From positions 32,799,001 through 32,863,000 of the forward strand of contig JARDYH010000003.1 of the NCBI GenBank assembly GCA_029215795.1: DNA of 64,000 bases, written 5' to 3'. Of the stretch, positions 35,030-46,859 are shown in pieces. This stretch comes from Anniella stebbinsi. Taxonomy: Eukaryota; Chordata; Lepidosauria; Squamata; Anniellidae. The translations under genes and the position numbers were made by a program. Below the pieces are notes generated by a model, which saw nothing but the letters and a program-made list of their open reading frames with translations, did no database searches and was not told the origin of the DNA. Each line of letters begins with the position of its first letter. Position 1 is the first letter of the stretch.

Positions 35030-35310
35030 CCAAAAATGGGCAGATGGTAGATGCCCAGATGTTCTGAACTTTAGCTCCCATAAGCTCCTGCCAACATAGC
35101 CCAAGGTCAGGAATGCTGAAAACTGAAGCCCAAAACATCTGGAGATCTTTTTTGCCCACTCCTGCTTTAGAAAAGCCTTCTCCTGCTTGGTGCCCTCCAT
35201 ATATGTTTAAATACAACTCCCAGGGTTCCTGACCATTGGCCACGCTGGCAGGGACTGATGGGAACTGAAGCCCACAACAGCCAGAGGGCACCAAATTGGG
35301 GAAGGCTGTT
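35030..35310. mobile_element. Two adjacent palindromic MITE family B copies
   Basis: 35172-35310 is a full but diverged copy (cttctcctgcttggtgccct to ggcaccaaattggggaaggc). 35030-35160 is a degraded copy recognisable by ccagatgttctgaac and cccaaaacatctggag. Confidence 0.65.
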
Positions 35311-36759
35311 CTAGACATAAGTCTCTACACCTTCCTCTCCAGCCACTCCAATTCCTGTTTATATATAGCATTTATATCTTACACATTTAACTGTTCAGAA
35401 CATTTCATATACATCAGCTCAGTAATCAGTAATCATAATTACCTCAGTAATTTTTTGTAGGATATTTTATCCACCTATTTTCATCAGGAGCCCTGATTAA
35501 ACCAATCTCTTGAGGATCAAGGCAATTCTCCTTGAAAGAATTGGTAGCAGAAGCTCAGCATATTATCAGCCATTTCCTCAAAGATCGTCTAAACCAGGGA
35601 TGGTGGACTTCTGAATGTGTGTGTGTGTGTGTGTGATTCTATTCTGCAGATGGTGTGAAGGGGTGTTGTTTTGTCACACAAATCTGACCTCCTCCAGAAT
35701 GGTGGGACTCCATAATAAATTTGCCAACAGCAAGCAGCAGCTACATCTAGCAGCAAGGGCTACAGAGTTTGCCCTAGTGACAGGCCAGTCTGTAGCTACA
35801 CTGGCATCCCTGGTGGACATGGGGCCCTGGCCTTGCTGCCCTCTCTTCTGTTCCCTTCCCTCTACCACCCAGCCACTGTTACTGCATCCCCTCGCTCTGA
35901 CCTCCTTTTCCAGCTACCATCTTTCTCCGCTTCTTTACTTTCCATGCTGCTTGCCTCCCCTCTTTGCTGTGCTTCAAGGGGCCCTTCCTTAAAGTGAGGC
36001 ATTCTGGGTGTGGTGGCCCTGGGGTGGTATTTGAGCCTGGCCAGCTCTATGGAGATTTTGCCTACCCAATTGACCTTTCGCTCTAGAATAATCCTCAAAG
36101 GGAGAGACTGGGCAGGAGGGCATGTATGGGTGATTGGCTAGCATATAGGAGGAGCGCCACCACTACCTTAGGGGGTTATTTTGGCACCCCTAGAATTTGG
36201 CACTGAAGGCAGCTGCCCTGTTTGTCCCCCTCCCCCAAGAAATGCCTCTGCCTGGCTAATACAGGTGGAAAAGCAATTTGGGAGGTGGTAATTTGGAGAG
36301 GAGCAGTGATGGGCAAAGAAAGGACTAAGTCAGAGATGCAGAACCTATAGCCGATGGGCTGCTCCTGGCCTGCGCAGATTCCTTGGGTTCTCCCATGGAG
36401 GAATCATTTAGTGCAACCCACATCTGCAGCTTCTTCACTCCAAATCACCACTTCTTGAAAATGCTTTCTTCTTCTTCTAGGAAAAAGCACACACCAAAAT
36501 ATTGGGTTTTACTTCCATGTATTTGTGTGATTTTTATATGAAGCGATGTCTGTGTGATATCTTTATGGAGCACAGGCACTCAAACTGAGCATTACATACT
36601 CTGGATGTTTATAAATATAATAACTAAACTAAACTAAAACAATCACATGTATATTGCATACAAAATACAAAGTGATTTAATGTCACAATGTGAAATATCT
36701 GTTCCTTACAATGTGCACAACTATTTTTTCCTTTGATGAGCAAACCTATGTTTTACAAT

Positions 36760-37005
36760 GGGCCTGTTCAGAAGACACCTTAAACCCTGCTGGTTAAGGC
36801 TTTTGGTTAAGTAGCAGGGGTTAAGGTGTCTTGTGCGATGCGTTTTGCTAAATCCTGCTCACTCACTAACCATCTACAGCAGAGTTAGTGGCTCTAACCG
36901 TGGCTTAAAGTGCTGTGTGCGATAGCACAGCTTGTGGTTAGTGCTAACCCCAGAGAACCACAGTTTTGCTAACCACAGAGCCTGAAGTGTCATCTGAACA
37001 GGCCC
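36760..37005. mobile_element. Palindromic element with GGGCCTGTTCAG ends, copy 1
   Basis: Ends gggcctgttcaga and tctgaacaggccc are inverted repeats, with AAT on both sides. The interior repeats ggttaa/ttaacc-type words (gctaaccacag, ggttagtgctaacc). Confidence 0.75.
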
Positions 37006-37151
37006 AATATCTAGATGGAAATTTGATAGGACCATTGGGAGCTTGGAAATGGCCATAGGCGCTAGATCTGGCTTGCTGGCCATCAGATGGCCATCCCAGC
37101 TCTGCTTCAAATTTTATTCAGAAGATCTACCAAAGTCTGATCCAACTGAAT

Positions 37152-37334
37152 GTTAGAAACATAGGAAGCTGTCTTATAATGAGTCAGACCATGGGTCCGG
37201 ACACTGACTGGCAGCAGCTCTCCAGGATTGCAGGTGGGATTCTTTTCTCACCCTACCTGGAGATGCCGGGGTTTGAAACTGGGACCTTCTGCATGCAAAG
37301 CAGGTGCTCTACTGCTGAGCTACGACCTCCGCCT
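37152..37334 (-). mobile_element. tRNA-derived SINE, best-preserved copy
   Basis: In reverse it carries a clear tRNA-like head (gtagctcagcagtagagcac; ggtcccagtttcaaacc), then ccaggtagggtgagaaaag and the end gactcattataagacagctt. Both internal promoter boxes are recognisable. Confidence 0.8.
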
Positions 37335-37477
37335 AATGTTAGCTTCTGCAAGTCCCAATTCAAAGGCAACTGCAGTGTAATATCCAGAGAACACAAGATG
37401 AGTGGGGATGACCATACTGTTATTTACTCCCCCACCCCTTTTAAAGAAGAGTAACAGGGGAGTTGTGAACTCTAATG

Positions 37478-37610
37478 CTGGAGGCTTCACAAGGTGGTTA
37501 GGGCTAGTGGCTCCGATGTCAGTGGGGCTGTGAATCTGGTCTGGGTTTCAGCCAGAGCTCTTTAGGAGCTATCCAAGGTGCTGAACCTATTTTGAGGATT
37601 GGATGTAGCA
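37478..37610 (-). repeat. Partial 'aaacccagaatggattcac' palindrome
   Basis: Reads ctagtggctccgatgtcag, gtctgggtttcagccagagc and ggattggatgtagcaccttgg. This is the left arm plus centre of the full copy, cut before the right arm. Confidence 0.6.
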
Positions 37611-38536
37611 CCTTGGGAAGAGCAATGCAGTGGAGAATACTGGTGACTTCCTCGTGTCTGGAACTTCATCAAAACCAAATCTGGGCTAACCAGGCCCACA
37701 TTGTAGTGAGTATAATAGAGGATCACTCGGCGTCTGAAATAACAAATCCCCCAACACCCCCCTTATGCTGCTCAGTCCTATTTGTGTTTACTTGACTTAA
37801 GTCACTTGGTGTTCAAACAGGCTTATTATCCCCATAGGACTGTGGCTGTAAAAGGTCACCCAAGAGCATGGGAATGGTGGAAGCAGAATTGCATCATCCC
37901 TTACAAGCAATATCAGTCAATCCCCCTCCTCATTCCAGCCGGAAAGGCGCCACCCATGCTGGAGATCACCTCGGCCTGCTCTTTAGAACTCATGCAATTT
38001 GCTGTCCTTTGATATCCAAACACACCAACAAATCGCTCTGGAAGTTCAATAGCCGCAAGCTAGACAGACCCTTGCCCCGGACAACAATGGAGGATGTCCA
38101 GTATCCGCTAGGGGCCTACCTCACTTGTGCAATCATATTCCTCACATTAGCAACAGCCATGCTTTTGGCAGGGCGGCAGAATCACATCCCCCCCCCCCCC
38201 CGGACCAAAATATTGCTGATGGAGTGCTAGGAAGATGTGATATTCTTGCAACGGAAGCATTCTCTTGAGGCGAAGCATTTGTATCTTGCTCAACAAATGA
38301 GTAACAAAAGTGCAGTGGGGGAGGGGGAGGGGTTACATGAGAGAAAGGGAGTGCGGAAAGATCCTTCACAGCTTTACTTTGTATTACATACATTTCACCC
38401 TTATTTAATAAAAGCGCAGATTGCCGTCCACCTGAAAGACGTATCCCATCCCATGTCACAGTCCAAGTCATGGGGAAGGGGAAGGGAGGGGGGCACTGAA
38501 TGAAATCCACAAGCCTTTCTGTAAAGCCTCCCCCCA

Positions 38537-38538
<2 letters not shown>

Positions 38539-38567
<29 letters not shown>
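38539..38567. repeat. Poly(T), 29 bases
   Basis: A pure T run that could be the reverse-orientation tail of a retrotransposed sequence. I do not recognise the sequence to its right. Confidence 0.9.
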
Positions 38568-38571
<4 letters not shown>

Positions 38572-39094
38572 GTAGCTCAGGTGGCCATCACAAAACTTAG
38601 GAGGTAGGGGCCCTGTCCTCCACCCCTGTCCTCCAGTAAATTGAGCATGGATATAGGGGCAAGCCTACTCAGGGCAACATTTTTATATATTGACATGGAT
38701 CCTACTCTGAAACCACAGAATTGCAGGGAGGACACAAGTGGCCATCTAATCCAGCCCACTTTCTCCATGACCTCAAGCTCTATAAAACAAAGCAACCCTG
38801 ACAGATGATGAAAGCTCAGCCTTTCTTTGGGACATAAAAATCAAATCTTGTTCTGTTCTTTGTTCCCCAGTCCACCTCAACCCACCCTTTAAGTTTAGCC
38901 TTAAAGATGGTGATGATTGTGGTGGTGGTGAGAGAATTGTTTCCTCTCTGGTGTGGGCAATTTTTGCACTGAGCCAGGAGAGCTTCCAGATTGCCTTTCC
39001 TCTTCAGACCAAAAGAATTTCTCAGAGGGGCAACCGAAAGATGAAAAGAGATAGAGATGGTGTGTGTGTGTGTTTTGTGTGTGTGTGTGTAGGT

Positions 39095-39370
39095 TGCTTT
39101 TCATTTGGAGCCATTCAGAGCAATTCGGCCTAATTCGGCCTGACTTCTCTGAAACTTGCTCTCTTATGCTAATGCTTCTGGCGAGGTGATGAGGGGGGAC
39201 AGGAGAGCGAAACATCTCTCCCTGCTTCTCGGCACCATCTGAAAAGAAAAGGCCCCTTGCCTAGGGGCAAAAGCCGAAGGTCAATTCAGCCCACGCGGAG
39301 CGGGCGATGTGCTGCTCTGATTTGGCGAGCTGGTATCCAAATGTACCAGAATAAATCAAGCCCGGAGATA
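39095..39370. other. Repeat-free segment at the edge of the CpG-rich zone; candidate enhancer
   Basis: Contains a direct repeat (aattcggcct twice), tatgctaatgc (octamer-like) and moderate CpG. It lies about 4 kb downstream of the exon within intron 1. Confidence 0.25.
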
Positions 39371-39910
39371 GCGGACTAGCCCCGGACTAGCAGCATGCGG
39401 CCCTGCTCGACCACCCAGACAAAGTTGGAGTTCTCCACCCCAGCGCTGCTTCCGGGACTGGGTGAGCAACAGGATGAGTGGCGTGCATCCAACTTTCCCT
39501 GAAGCGCCTCTTGGTTTTCTCTGAGGGCCGGGATGGGCAGCCAAGGAGCTTTAAGTCCTGGACTACATTGTCTTATGGGGGCCCCATTAGATGGCCATGC
39601 ATATTACTTCAGTTGTGAAACACGCAAGGGTCATTTCTCTCCAGCTTCCCTCCAACTACTACCCCAGGCTTCAAAACTGCTCCTACGTTCCTACATTACT
39701 GTTTGCCAATCCTGTTTCAGAGAAGAAACACACACACAGCCCAAGCATGGGCAGTTTTGCATTTGGAACTCACACCAGCTGCAGCAGCATCATGACAATG
39801 GGAACGAAATGGTGTTGGCTTTTGTACTTGCAGCTCTCTGGGTGGTCCTTTGGGCCCCGCCTCCCATGGGCTGGGAGGCACTGGACAAGAGGAGGCTGCT
39901 GGCTCCAATT

Positions 39911-39941
<31 letters not shown>

Positions 39942-39994
39942 GAATTCACTCAGGATTTTAGTCAGAAAACCCTATCCCCCAAAATAGGTTGAAC

Positions 39995-40080
39995 TCCTTT
40001 AGAGTTCTGGCTGTTTCGGACTGAAACCCAGAATGGAATCACAGCCCCACCGAAATTGGAGTCCACTGCCCTGGATTTTG
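39995..40080 (+). repeat. Single arm of the 'aaacccagaatggattcac' palindrome
   Basis: Contains ggactgaaacccagaatgg and cacagccccaccgaaattgg, a right-arm match. It is followed directly by a long (CT)n tract. Confidence 0.6.
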
Positions 40081-40104
40081 GCCCCAAGATCCAGCCCTAG
40101 CTGC

Positions 40105-40105
40105 A

Positions 40106-40150
<45 letters not shown>

Positions 40151-40231
40151 GTATGTGATGTGTAGAGGCGATAGCAGGTAAACTTCAGCAACACGCTGAA
40201 CGGACCACACAACTGGGGAAGCAGGTTGATT

Positions 40232-40271
<40 letters not shown>

Positions 40272-40300
40272 CGTGTGTGTGTGTGTGTGTGTGTGCTCGA
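40105..40300. repeat. (CT)n, unique spacer, (CT)n(GT)n
   Basis: Two long CT tracts (about 40108-40150 and 40234-40268) are separated by about 85 unique bases. The second is followed by (GT)n. They mark the left edge of the CpG-rich zone. Confidence 0.9.
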
Positions 40301-40559
40301 GCAAATGTAGGCGAATACCCCCCCCCCCCTTTTAATGTTATGGTGTGGGGAGAATTGGGTAAGCGCCTGACAACTTCTCGTAGCGTCCAGGCTGTTGCCT
40401 CTACATCTCACACCCCTTTTGCAGAGCCACAATTACACACCCAGACACACCAAAACCGATTACGATCCACGCAGGCACACACATAGGATCTGCACGCCAG
40501 CCACCGAGTTAAACAGACCGACGAACTGCACATCTTGGGATGGGGACAATCAGGAGCTT

Positions 40560-43300
40560 TTAATTGAAAAAGCCTTGCCCTTTTAATCTTCGGGTGATCA
40601 CAGCCCAGGCGAGGTGGCAAGGGGAGGAGGAAGTGGAGACAGGAGGACCGGGTGGGGTTGGGGAAGGGAGGAGGGACGCGTGCAAAATGGTCGGGAGGAG
40701 GAGGAGGAAGAGCTCCGCTTCTCCTTCCCGACCAACCCCCCTACGCCACCCGCGTGCCTCTTTCACCGGCCCGCTCCGTGCCAAACGTATTGTAGCCGGA
40801 GATACGTGTCTGCGGATCCAGACGCGCAAACGGAACACGCAACAACAATCCCCCCTTTCCACCAAGGATCGCTTCTCGCTTGCTCCGTACCGCTTCAGGC
40901 CATCTCTCCTGCCCCATCAGCTACCTCCATCTGCCTAGTCAGAGCAGCTCCGAATCCCTAAGACACACAGATCAAGGAACAAGATGCTTCGCTCGGTGTC
41001 TACCCCACCTCTCCCTCCCCCGGCTGGCAGGAGCCTCTTTCCTTTAGCTCCTGAGAAAGATAAGGGGCCGCTGGTGCCAGGTGTGGGGTGGCGGGGTGTG
41101 TGGATAGAGACCGGGCCTCTCATCGACGTCTCATTCCATTGACGTTCCCTTTCCTTCCGATGCTGAATGAACAGCTCTGCCTGACGGGCTCAGAGGGCTG
41201 GAGACGGGAAGAGGTTGCCAGAGGCCCGGATCCCTCTCTCCGGAGGGGCGCGCGCGCGTGTGCTTCAAACACCTCCGACGGATCTCTCGATATCGATCCA
41301 CTCCCCGCCCCCAACCCTGGCTAGGAGAGAGCGAGAGAGAGCGAGAGAGCGAGCGCGGAGAGTCTCCAGCATGGAGGTCCTCTGCAGAATATGTGAAAAG
41401 GCAACGGCTCGAGGAGAGCGAGGGAGCGAGAGCGAGAGGGAAAGGGCAGAGAATGCAGTATGCGTCAAACAGACCATCGCTCAATGAAGTCACTTAGCTA
41501 TTCAAAACATGTCCAGCCATCACTCAAGCGCTTGCACCAAGAACAGGGGTAGCGGTGGGCGCCGGGGTGATGGGGTGGCGGTGGCGGTGGGGTTGAGGGG
41601 GAGAAATGTAACTTCCCTTCCCGGCCACGACCATTTTCAAAGAGCAGCTGGCTCTCTTTTTCTCTCTGCCTCCCCCCCCCCCGCGCAGATTTTTTCTTTT
41701 TTCTTTTAGGGGTGGATGGGCGGGGGGCAGGGAGGAAACAGGGAGCGAGAGCGACCATTAGAACACATGCACAGTCTCTTCCCCATCTCCTCCCTCCTGT
41801 ACAGACGGCAATCTCCCTCCCTCCCCTCCCGCTGCCTCTCGAATTTGATTTTGCTTTTTTCGCCCTTTCCCATCCCGGGGCACCATCACTGGCAGCAGCA
41901 GCAGCAGCAGCTGCGATCGGCACTTAGCTCGCTCTTGAGGCGGGGACGTAACCGGAGCCGTGTACACGCGTGTGCCCCCCCTCCCCGCAACATCCCAAGT
42001 TCGATTCTATTCTTAAAACAGAGACGTGCTACGGCGAGGCAATGCGTGTCCACAAAACACCCCCCACGCGCTTGCATCAGTTTCTCCCTCCCCCGTCTTT
42101 CCACGCACGATCTGAAGAGCCCCCTCCCTCCCTCCCCCCACCCCCCACCTCAGTCCCCAGCTCGGCACATCTTTATAGCGAGAGCGGTGCTGAATAGCAC
42201 ATTTCAAAGCAAAACACACAGTCGATCCCTCCGCCCCTCGCGCCTCTCCACAGCGTCTGATTTCAGAAGCTGGCTGCAGTAGTGACTTCTCTGGCTTGCT
42301 TTGCCATCAGACATGTCAATCCGGATTGGGGTGGGGGGGTAGGGGTGGGGAGCGGACTTTGCTCTTGTTCACTTTCCCACTAGAGTGGGTGGGTGGGGGA
42401 GGGGGAGAGGAAAGGTATCCCCCCCCCTTTCTCCGTTTCCACCACTTGTTCATTTGGAGATCTGATCACAGAGAACAACTCCCTCCCCCCTTTTGAAACG
42501 AGCACACACAAACAAGAGCAAACAGGCGAGCCCAACCGATCATGTTAACGGCGGCTGCTTTTGGATGTAGAGAGGCCATGACGAAAGCCCCCCCTCCCCC
42601 CCACACCTTGACAAGAACACTGAACTCTGCCGGACCGAGACCAGACAACGGGGCGACCGGAGCGAGCTTACCAAACCGGGCAGCCTCCTAGACATGAACA
42701 AGAGCTTGTGGTTTGACGTTAAAAACATTGTGGAGGTGCTGAGAAGCAGGCATATGGGAAGTTGCTTCGCCTTGCCTCTCCCCCCCGCCACCCCCACCCC
42801 CGTTCACTCTCCCAGACTGATCGTCATCAACCCAGTTCGCAAAAGGAGACCAATTATTTCCCCCCTGTCATTAGAAGTTAACCGCGCACTCCAATAATAC
42901 AACATTTTGCTCGCGCGATTCCAAAAGGGAGCTTTAAAAGAAGCCGGAAAGAGGCGGATCGAAGGCGCCCAGTTGCCTCACAAGAGGCGTTTGGACAATA
43001 CAGAGATTATTCCAATTAGCAGGGTTTTTAGGGGAAAAGGAGAAGAAGGAGGTGTGCATGGTTGGGGCGGCGGCGGCCGGGGGGGGGGGGGGGGCGCCGG
43101 CGGCGCCGGCGGCGCCGGCGGCGGTCATTGGAACAGAATGGAGACGTGTACCTTGCATATTGACAACTTTTCTGGTTGTACTCAGAAACTAACCCCAAGC
43201 GCCCTGCTTCCATGGCAGTTGGGGTTGAAGTGAGAAAATGGTGGAATGGGGAAGATTTCGGGGGTGGGGTAGATGGGAGGGGGAAGGTGGGAGGAAAGGG
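40560..43300. promoter_or_regulatory. CpG-rich zone covering the 5' end of CACNG2 intron 1
   Basis: Roughly 2.7 kb with frequent CpG, in contrast to the CpG-poor sequence on both sides. Long C and G runs, GA-rich stretches and simple (CT)n/(GT)n tracts are interspersed, and no transposon is recognisable. It begins about 20 bases beyond the exon and extends into the intron. CpG islands commonly extend downstream of first exons, so this is probably the gene's own island. An alternative or divergent promoter is possible. Short ORFs here are composition artefacts. Confidence 0.6.
43065..43125. repeat. G-run and (GGCGCC)n hairpin-forming repeat in proximal intron 1
   Basis: GGC triplets are followed by about 15 consecutive G and then alternating GGCGCC units. 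The units are self-complementary and the G run can form a quadruplex. It lies about 200 bases inside the intron. Length polymorphism and assembly error are both likely here. Confidence 0.8.
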
Positions 43301-43315
43301 TGAGATCCGGAATCA

Positions 43316-43541
<226 letters not shown>

Positions 43542-43841
43542 TATACAAATACCCAACCGCCTTCTGATTCTTGGGCTGTGTGTGTGTGTGTGAATAATAA
43601 AATAAAAATAATAATATTTTCCTCTAATAACAATAATAATATAATGGTTATCTATTCGAGATCAATAGAGAGAAATCTATATATATCTATGTAGATATAT
43701 AGATATAGATATATAAAAAAGGAGGTAAGAAAGCCCACGGAATCAGTGTAAATGGGAAAAAAAATCACACGGGAAGAGGCTTGCCTTTCAAAACAGAAAC
43801 GTTCCAGCTGTTAATATTATATATATACACATACATATTGC

Positions 43842-43872
<31 letters not shown>

Positions 43873-44383
43873 TAAAGGGAAAAATTGATAACCCTCCCCC
43901 CCCAAAATGAGATGCCTTAATCCCTTTTCCTAAAATTCTGGTCTCCAGTTTCCATATGTAATGGCTAATTTGGAGATGGCTTCCACAGTGAACAGGGGAA
44001 CAGCAGCAGCAGTAGCGGGAACAGAAACAGCATCCTCAACACACGCTCTCATTATCTGGACCTAGACAGTTAGAGACTGTAAAAGCAGAGATGCAACCTT
44101 CAGTCTTCTTGCTTAGCTCTGCAGCCTGCGCCATGAAAAATCCTCTCCTTCCCGGTTATATCTTCCTTGACTTTTTTTTTTTTTTTTTGGTAGAGGGTGG
44201 ATGTTTTATTTGTTTGCTTGGATTGCTTGTTTGTCTGCTTGCTGGCTGTTTGTTTCAATTCTCTGCTTCCTTCTTTCCTTGGTTTCTACCACCGAACCAG
44301 ACTCGCCAGTATATTGTAAGCCCTTGATTTCTGCTGAACAGGTGTTGAGGTTGTGCCTTCTTCCATGGCTTTTTCTCCCTCAC

Positions 44384-44433
44384 GGCAGCAGCAGCAGCAG
44401 CAGCAGCTGTTATTGGTGGTGGTGGTGGTGGTG
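44384..44433. repeat. (CAG)n followed by (GGT)n, probable 5' UTR/promoter
   Basis: About seven CAG units run into CTG and then about six GGT units. On the gene strand these read as CTG and ACC repeats. A second short CAG tract lies at 41890-41911 in the CpG-rich intron. Confidence 0.8.
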
Positions 44434-44646
44434 ATGTGTTGGTAGCGGTGGGTAAAAACGGGCAGAGGAGGGGGGAGTTTCTCCCAGAGAGTCAAGACGG
44501 ATTTTCCCTACCTCCCCCCTCTCCGCAACGCTTCTGAAGATAAGGGAAACCAGCCGGGCTTGCTGCAGGATATGCTGCCCGTCTTCGGTGTCTCGCGCCG
44601 CTCTTGATTCGCTAGTTCCGCTCCCCACCTACTGCATTAACGTGCT

Positions 44647-44706
44647 GGTGCTGAACTGGACAGCTCCCCCCTGCACCGATCACTCCGCGGTGCTGAAGAA
44701 CAGCTC
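44647..44706 (+). promoter_or_regulatory. Two REST/RE1-like motifs with flipped half-sites
   Basis: At 44647-44667 the plus strand reads GGTGCTGAA, two bases, then GGACAGCTCC. At 44689-44706 it reads GGTGCTGAA followed directly by GAACAGCTC. GGTGCTGAA is the exact reverse complement of the left RE1 half-site (TTCAGCACC), and GGACAGC matches the start of the right half-site. In canonical RE1 both halves share one orientation; here the left half is inverted. The repeat of the combination within 42 bases upstream of a neuronal gene makes chance less likely. Binding is inferred. Confidence 0.4.
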
Positions 44707-45164
44707 TTTTACCTCTTTGCCAGGGGTGCTGCTGGGAAAACTGAAGAGGGATTGGAGGTGGGGGTGGGTGGGGGTGGGGTGGGGAACCTTCTACTTCCTA
44801 GATCCTCTTCCCCAGCATCTGCAAGTGATAGTAACCGTCCTCGGCTCTCAGGAGCAGGAAGGGCGGTGGGGGGCGGTGGGGGGGGGGGCGATGAGCCTTT
44901 CCTTCTTGTCTTTTTCCGTTTTTATCCTTCTTCTTCCAAATCCTGAAATGATTGCTCCCATAGGCTTCAGAAGCTTAGAGAAAGGCGTAGCTGGATCCCT
45001 CTTTCCCTCCCCCCCCCCCCCCCCGTCCAGCCTCCTTCTCATTCCAGCTATACGTGCCCAGAGCTCCAAATGCAACACTCACATCAAGATTAGACCAGCA
45101 CAAAACTTCAATCAGTCGTTTCTCTTCCTAGGAGACAGTGAAAATGCAACGTGGAATGGTAATT

Positions 45165-45167
<3 letters not shown>

Positions 45168-45220
<53 letters not shown>
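45168..45220. repeat. (TA)n(CA)n microsatellite upstream of CACNG2
   Basis: About 11 TA units followed by about 15 CA units, at the outer edge of the repeat-free promoter segment. Confidence 0.9.
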
Positions 45221-45221
<1 letters not shown>

Positions 45222-45507
45222 CAAAAAGAAAATGATGTCCTCATTAAACTCTGCTGTGTGCTAAAAACGTTTGGGGTGCCAGGGGTGGGAGGACTGCTGC
45301 TCTACAACCCTGAATTTGTTCCTCCTTTAATTGTTGGGTGTGGATCTATGTTGTGTCTGTCTTTTTCTCCTGAAAGCTCTCTGACTGTGTGTCATGTGTG
45401 CCCCATCAGGTTGATATATTGATCATGTGGGAATGGCAAAAGAAGACTGAAAAAGGAGGTTGATGCATAGGTAGAATCATGTCCCTTGATTCTTATTCCT
45501 AAAAAGA

Positions 45508-46612
45508 GAACATTCAGTCATAAGAGGAGCTCTGATGTATCAGACCAAGGCCTATCTAGTATGGCATCCTGTTTCCCATGGTGTTCAGCCAGATGCCCCA
45601 ATGGGAAGTCCAGAAGCAGGACATGACTGCAACAGCATCCTCCTGCTCACATTTTTCAGAGGCATCCTATCCCTGATACTAGAGGTTACTAGTGGTCATT
45701 ATTGATAGCGTTGTCCTCCATGAATTTGTCTAATTTCCCGTGAAAGCCATCTATGTTGGTGGCTATCACCACAACTTGTGGAAACAATTCCATATTTTAA
45801 CAATGCAGGGCATGGAGAAGTACTTCCTTTTGTCTGTACTCAATCTCCCACCATTCCATTCATTGGATGACCCTGGGTTCTAGTAATATACAGGAGAAAA
45901 AAAACCTCTATCACTTTTTCCACACCATTCATATTTTTTATAAGTCACTGATCATTACAAATGTCTTGTTCACCTCCACATTGCAAACCAAAAAGGTCCA
46001 AATGTAACATTTCTTCAAAGGGGGAGTTGTTCCAGGGTTATTTTCTGTGTCTTTTCCAACTCTTTAGTATGCTTTTTGAGATGTGGTGACCAGAACTGTA
46101 CACAGTATTCCAAGTGTGATTGTGCCATAAATTTGTATAAAGGCATTACAATATTGGCAGTTTTATTTCTGAGCTTGTTCCTAATGTATCCTTAAGTTGC
46201 TATTTGCCTTTTGTCACAGCTTGCACACTGGGTTGACATTTTCATTGAGCAATCCAGTATTACCCAAAGATCTTCTTCTTGGTCAGTCATCACCATCAAT
46301 GTGACTGACCAAAATGTGGCATAAACGTGAAATTAGGATTCCCCACCCCACCCCCATGTTCATCACTTTACACTTACTTAGATTGTACCACATTTGCCAT
46401 TTTATTGCTGTTTCACTCACTTTGGAGAAATCCTTTTGGAGCTCTTCACAATCCCCTTTTGTTTCTACCACCCAGAATAACTCATTTTCAGCAAACTTGG
46501 ACACCACTGATCACCCCTAATTTTAGAAAACTTATGAACAAATTAAAAAGCAGCAGCCCCAATATTCATCTTTGGGGGACTCTACTTCTTATAACCCTCC
46601 ACTAGCATGTTG
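45508..46612 (-). mobile_element. CR1-like LINE fragment with reverse-transcriptase remnant
   Basis: Minus-strand translation near 46507-46350 shows a C-terminal reverse-transcriptase remnant (KFAENE, AIKWQMWYNLSKCKVM). The rest runs through gaccagaactgtacacag (reversed) to the 3' untranslated end at about 45508. Stops and indels show it is dead. It lies about 2 kb upstream of CACNG2. Confidence 0.85.
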
Positions 46613-46708
46613 AACATTAAAAAACAGAAACAAAAACTATAATAGTTAATTGTATTTACTAAGTTTCCTTGCCAATTGTTAGCACTGTGGCACCAAGGCA
46701 ATCTATTT

Positions 46709-46710
46709 TT

Positions 46711-46754
<44 letters not shown>

Positions 46755-46757
46755 ATA
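46709..46757. repeat. (AAAT)n microsatellite
   Basis: About 12 AAAT units. Probably a LINE tail whose body has been lost. Confidence 0.9.
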
Positions 46758-46859
46758 CAATGCTGACATCAAAATATGTCAAAATCACTCCCCCCTCCCC
46801 TTACTTCAGTGGTATCATTTCAAGATGTTAATTACATCAGTCCCATCATAGTTCTTAAC

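Larger units (their letters stand above)
43542..45160 (-). promoter_or_regulatory. CACNG2: Probable CACNG2 5' UTR and promoter region
   Basis: This is the sequence immediately upstream of the start codon on the gene strand. The proximal 350 bases are AT-rich with a (TG)n tract and TA-rich runs at about 43680-43712 and 43818-43868. From about 44330 the composition becomes GC-richer, with CpGs, CAG and GGT triplets, and unique-looking sequence to about 45160, where a TA/CA dinucleotide tract begins. I see no recognisable transposon between 43542 and 45160, which fits a constrained promoter. The transcription start cannot be placed from sequence. Confidence 0.55.

Noticed and set aside
37152..37334. 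tRNA gene suggested by A- and B-box-like words
   Set aside because: The tRNA-like head is followed by the SINE body, and the fold is mismatched. Other copies of the same SINE occur in the window.
41716..42282. 188-codon ORF in the CpG-rich zone
   Set aside because: Low-complexity Ser/Pro/Arg composition with overlapping frames of similar length on both strands. This is typical of GC-rich non-coding DNA.
42694..42897. 67-codon plus-strand ORF in the CpG-rich zone beginning MNKSLWFDV
   Set aside because: No recognisable family, no splice context, and it runs into C-rich low-complexity sequence. CpG-rich DNA often yields such frames.
44588..45235. 215-codon plus-strand ORF opposite the CACNG2 promoter
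   Set aside because: It reads through G/C runs and TA/CA microsatellites into Ile-Tyr and Thr-His repeats and shows no domain.
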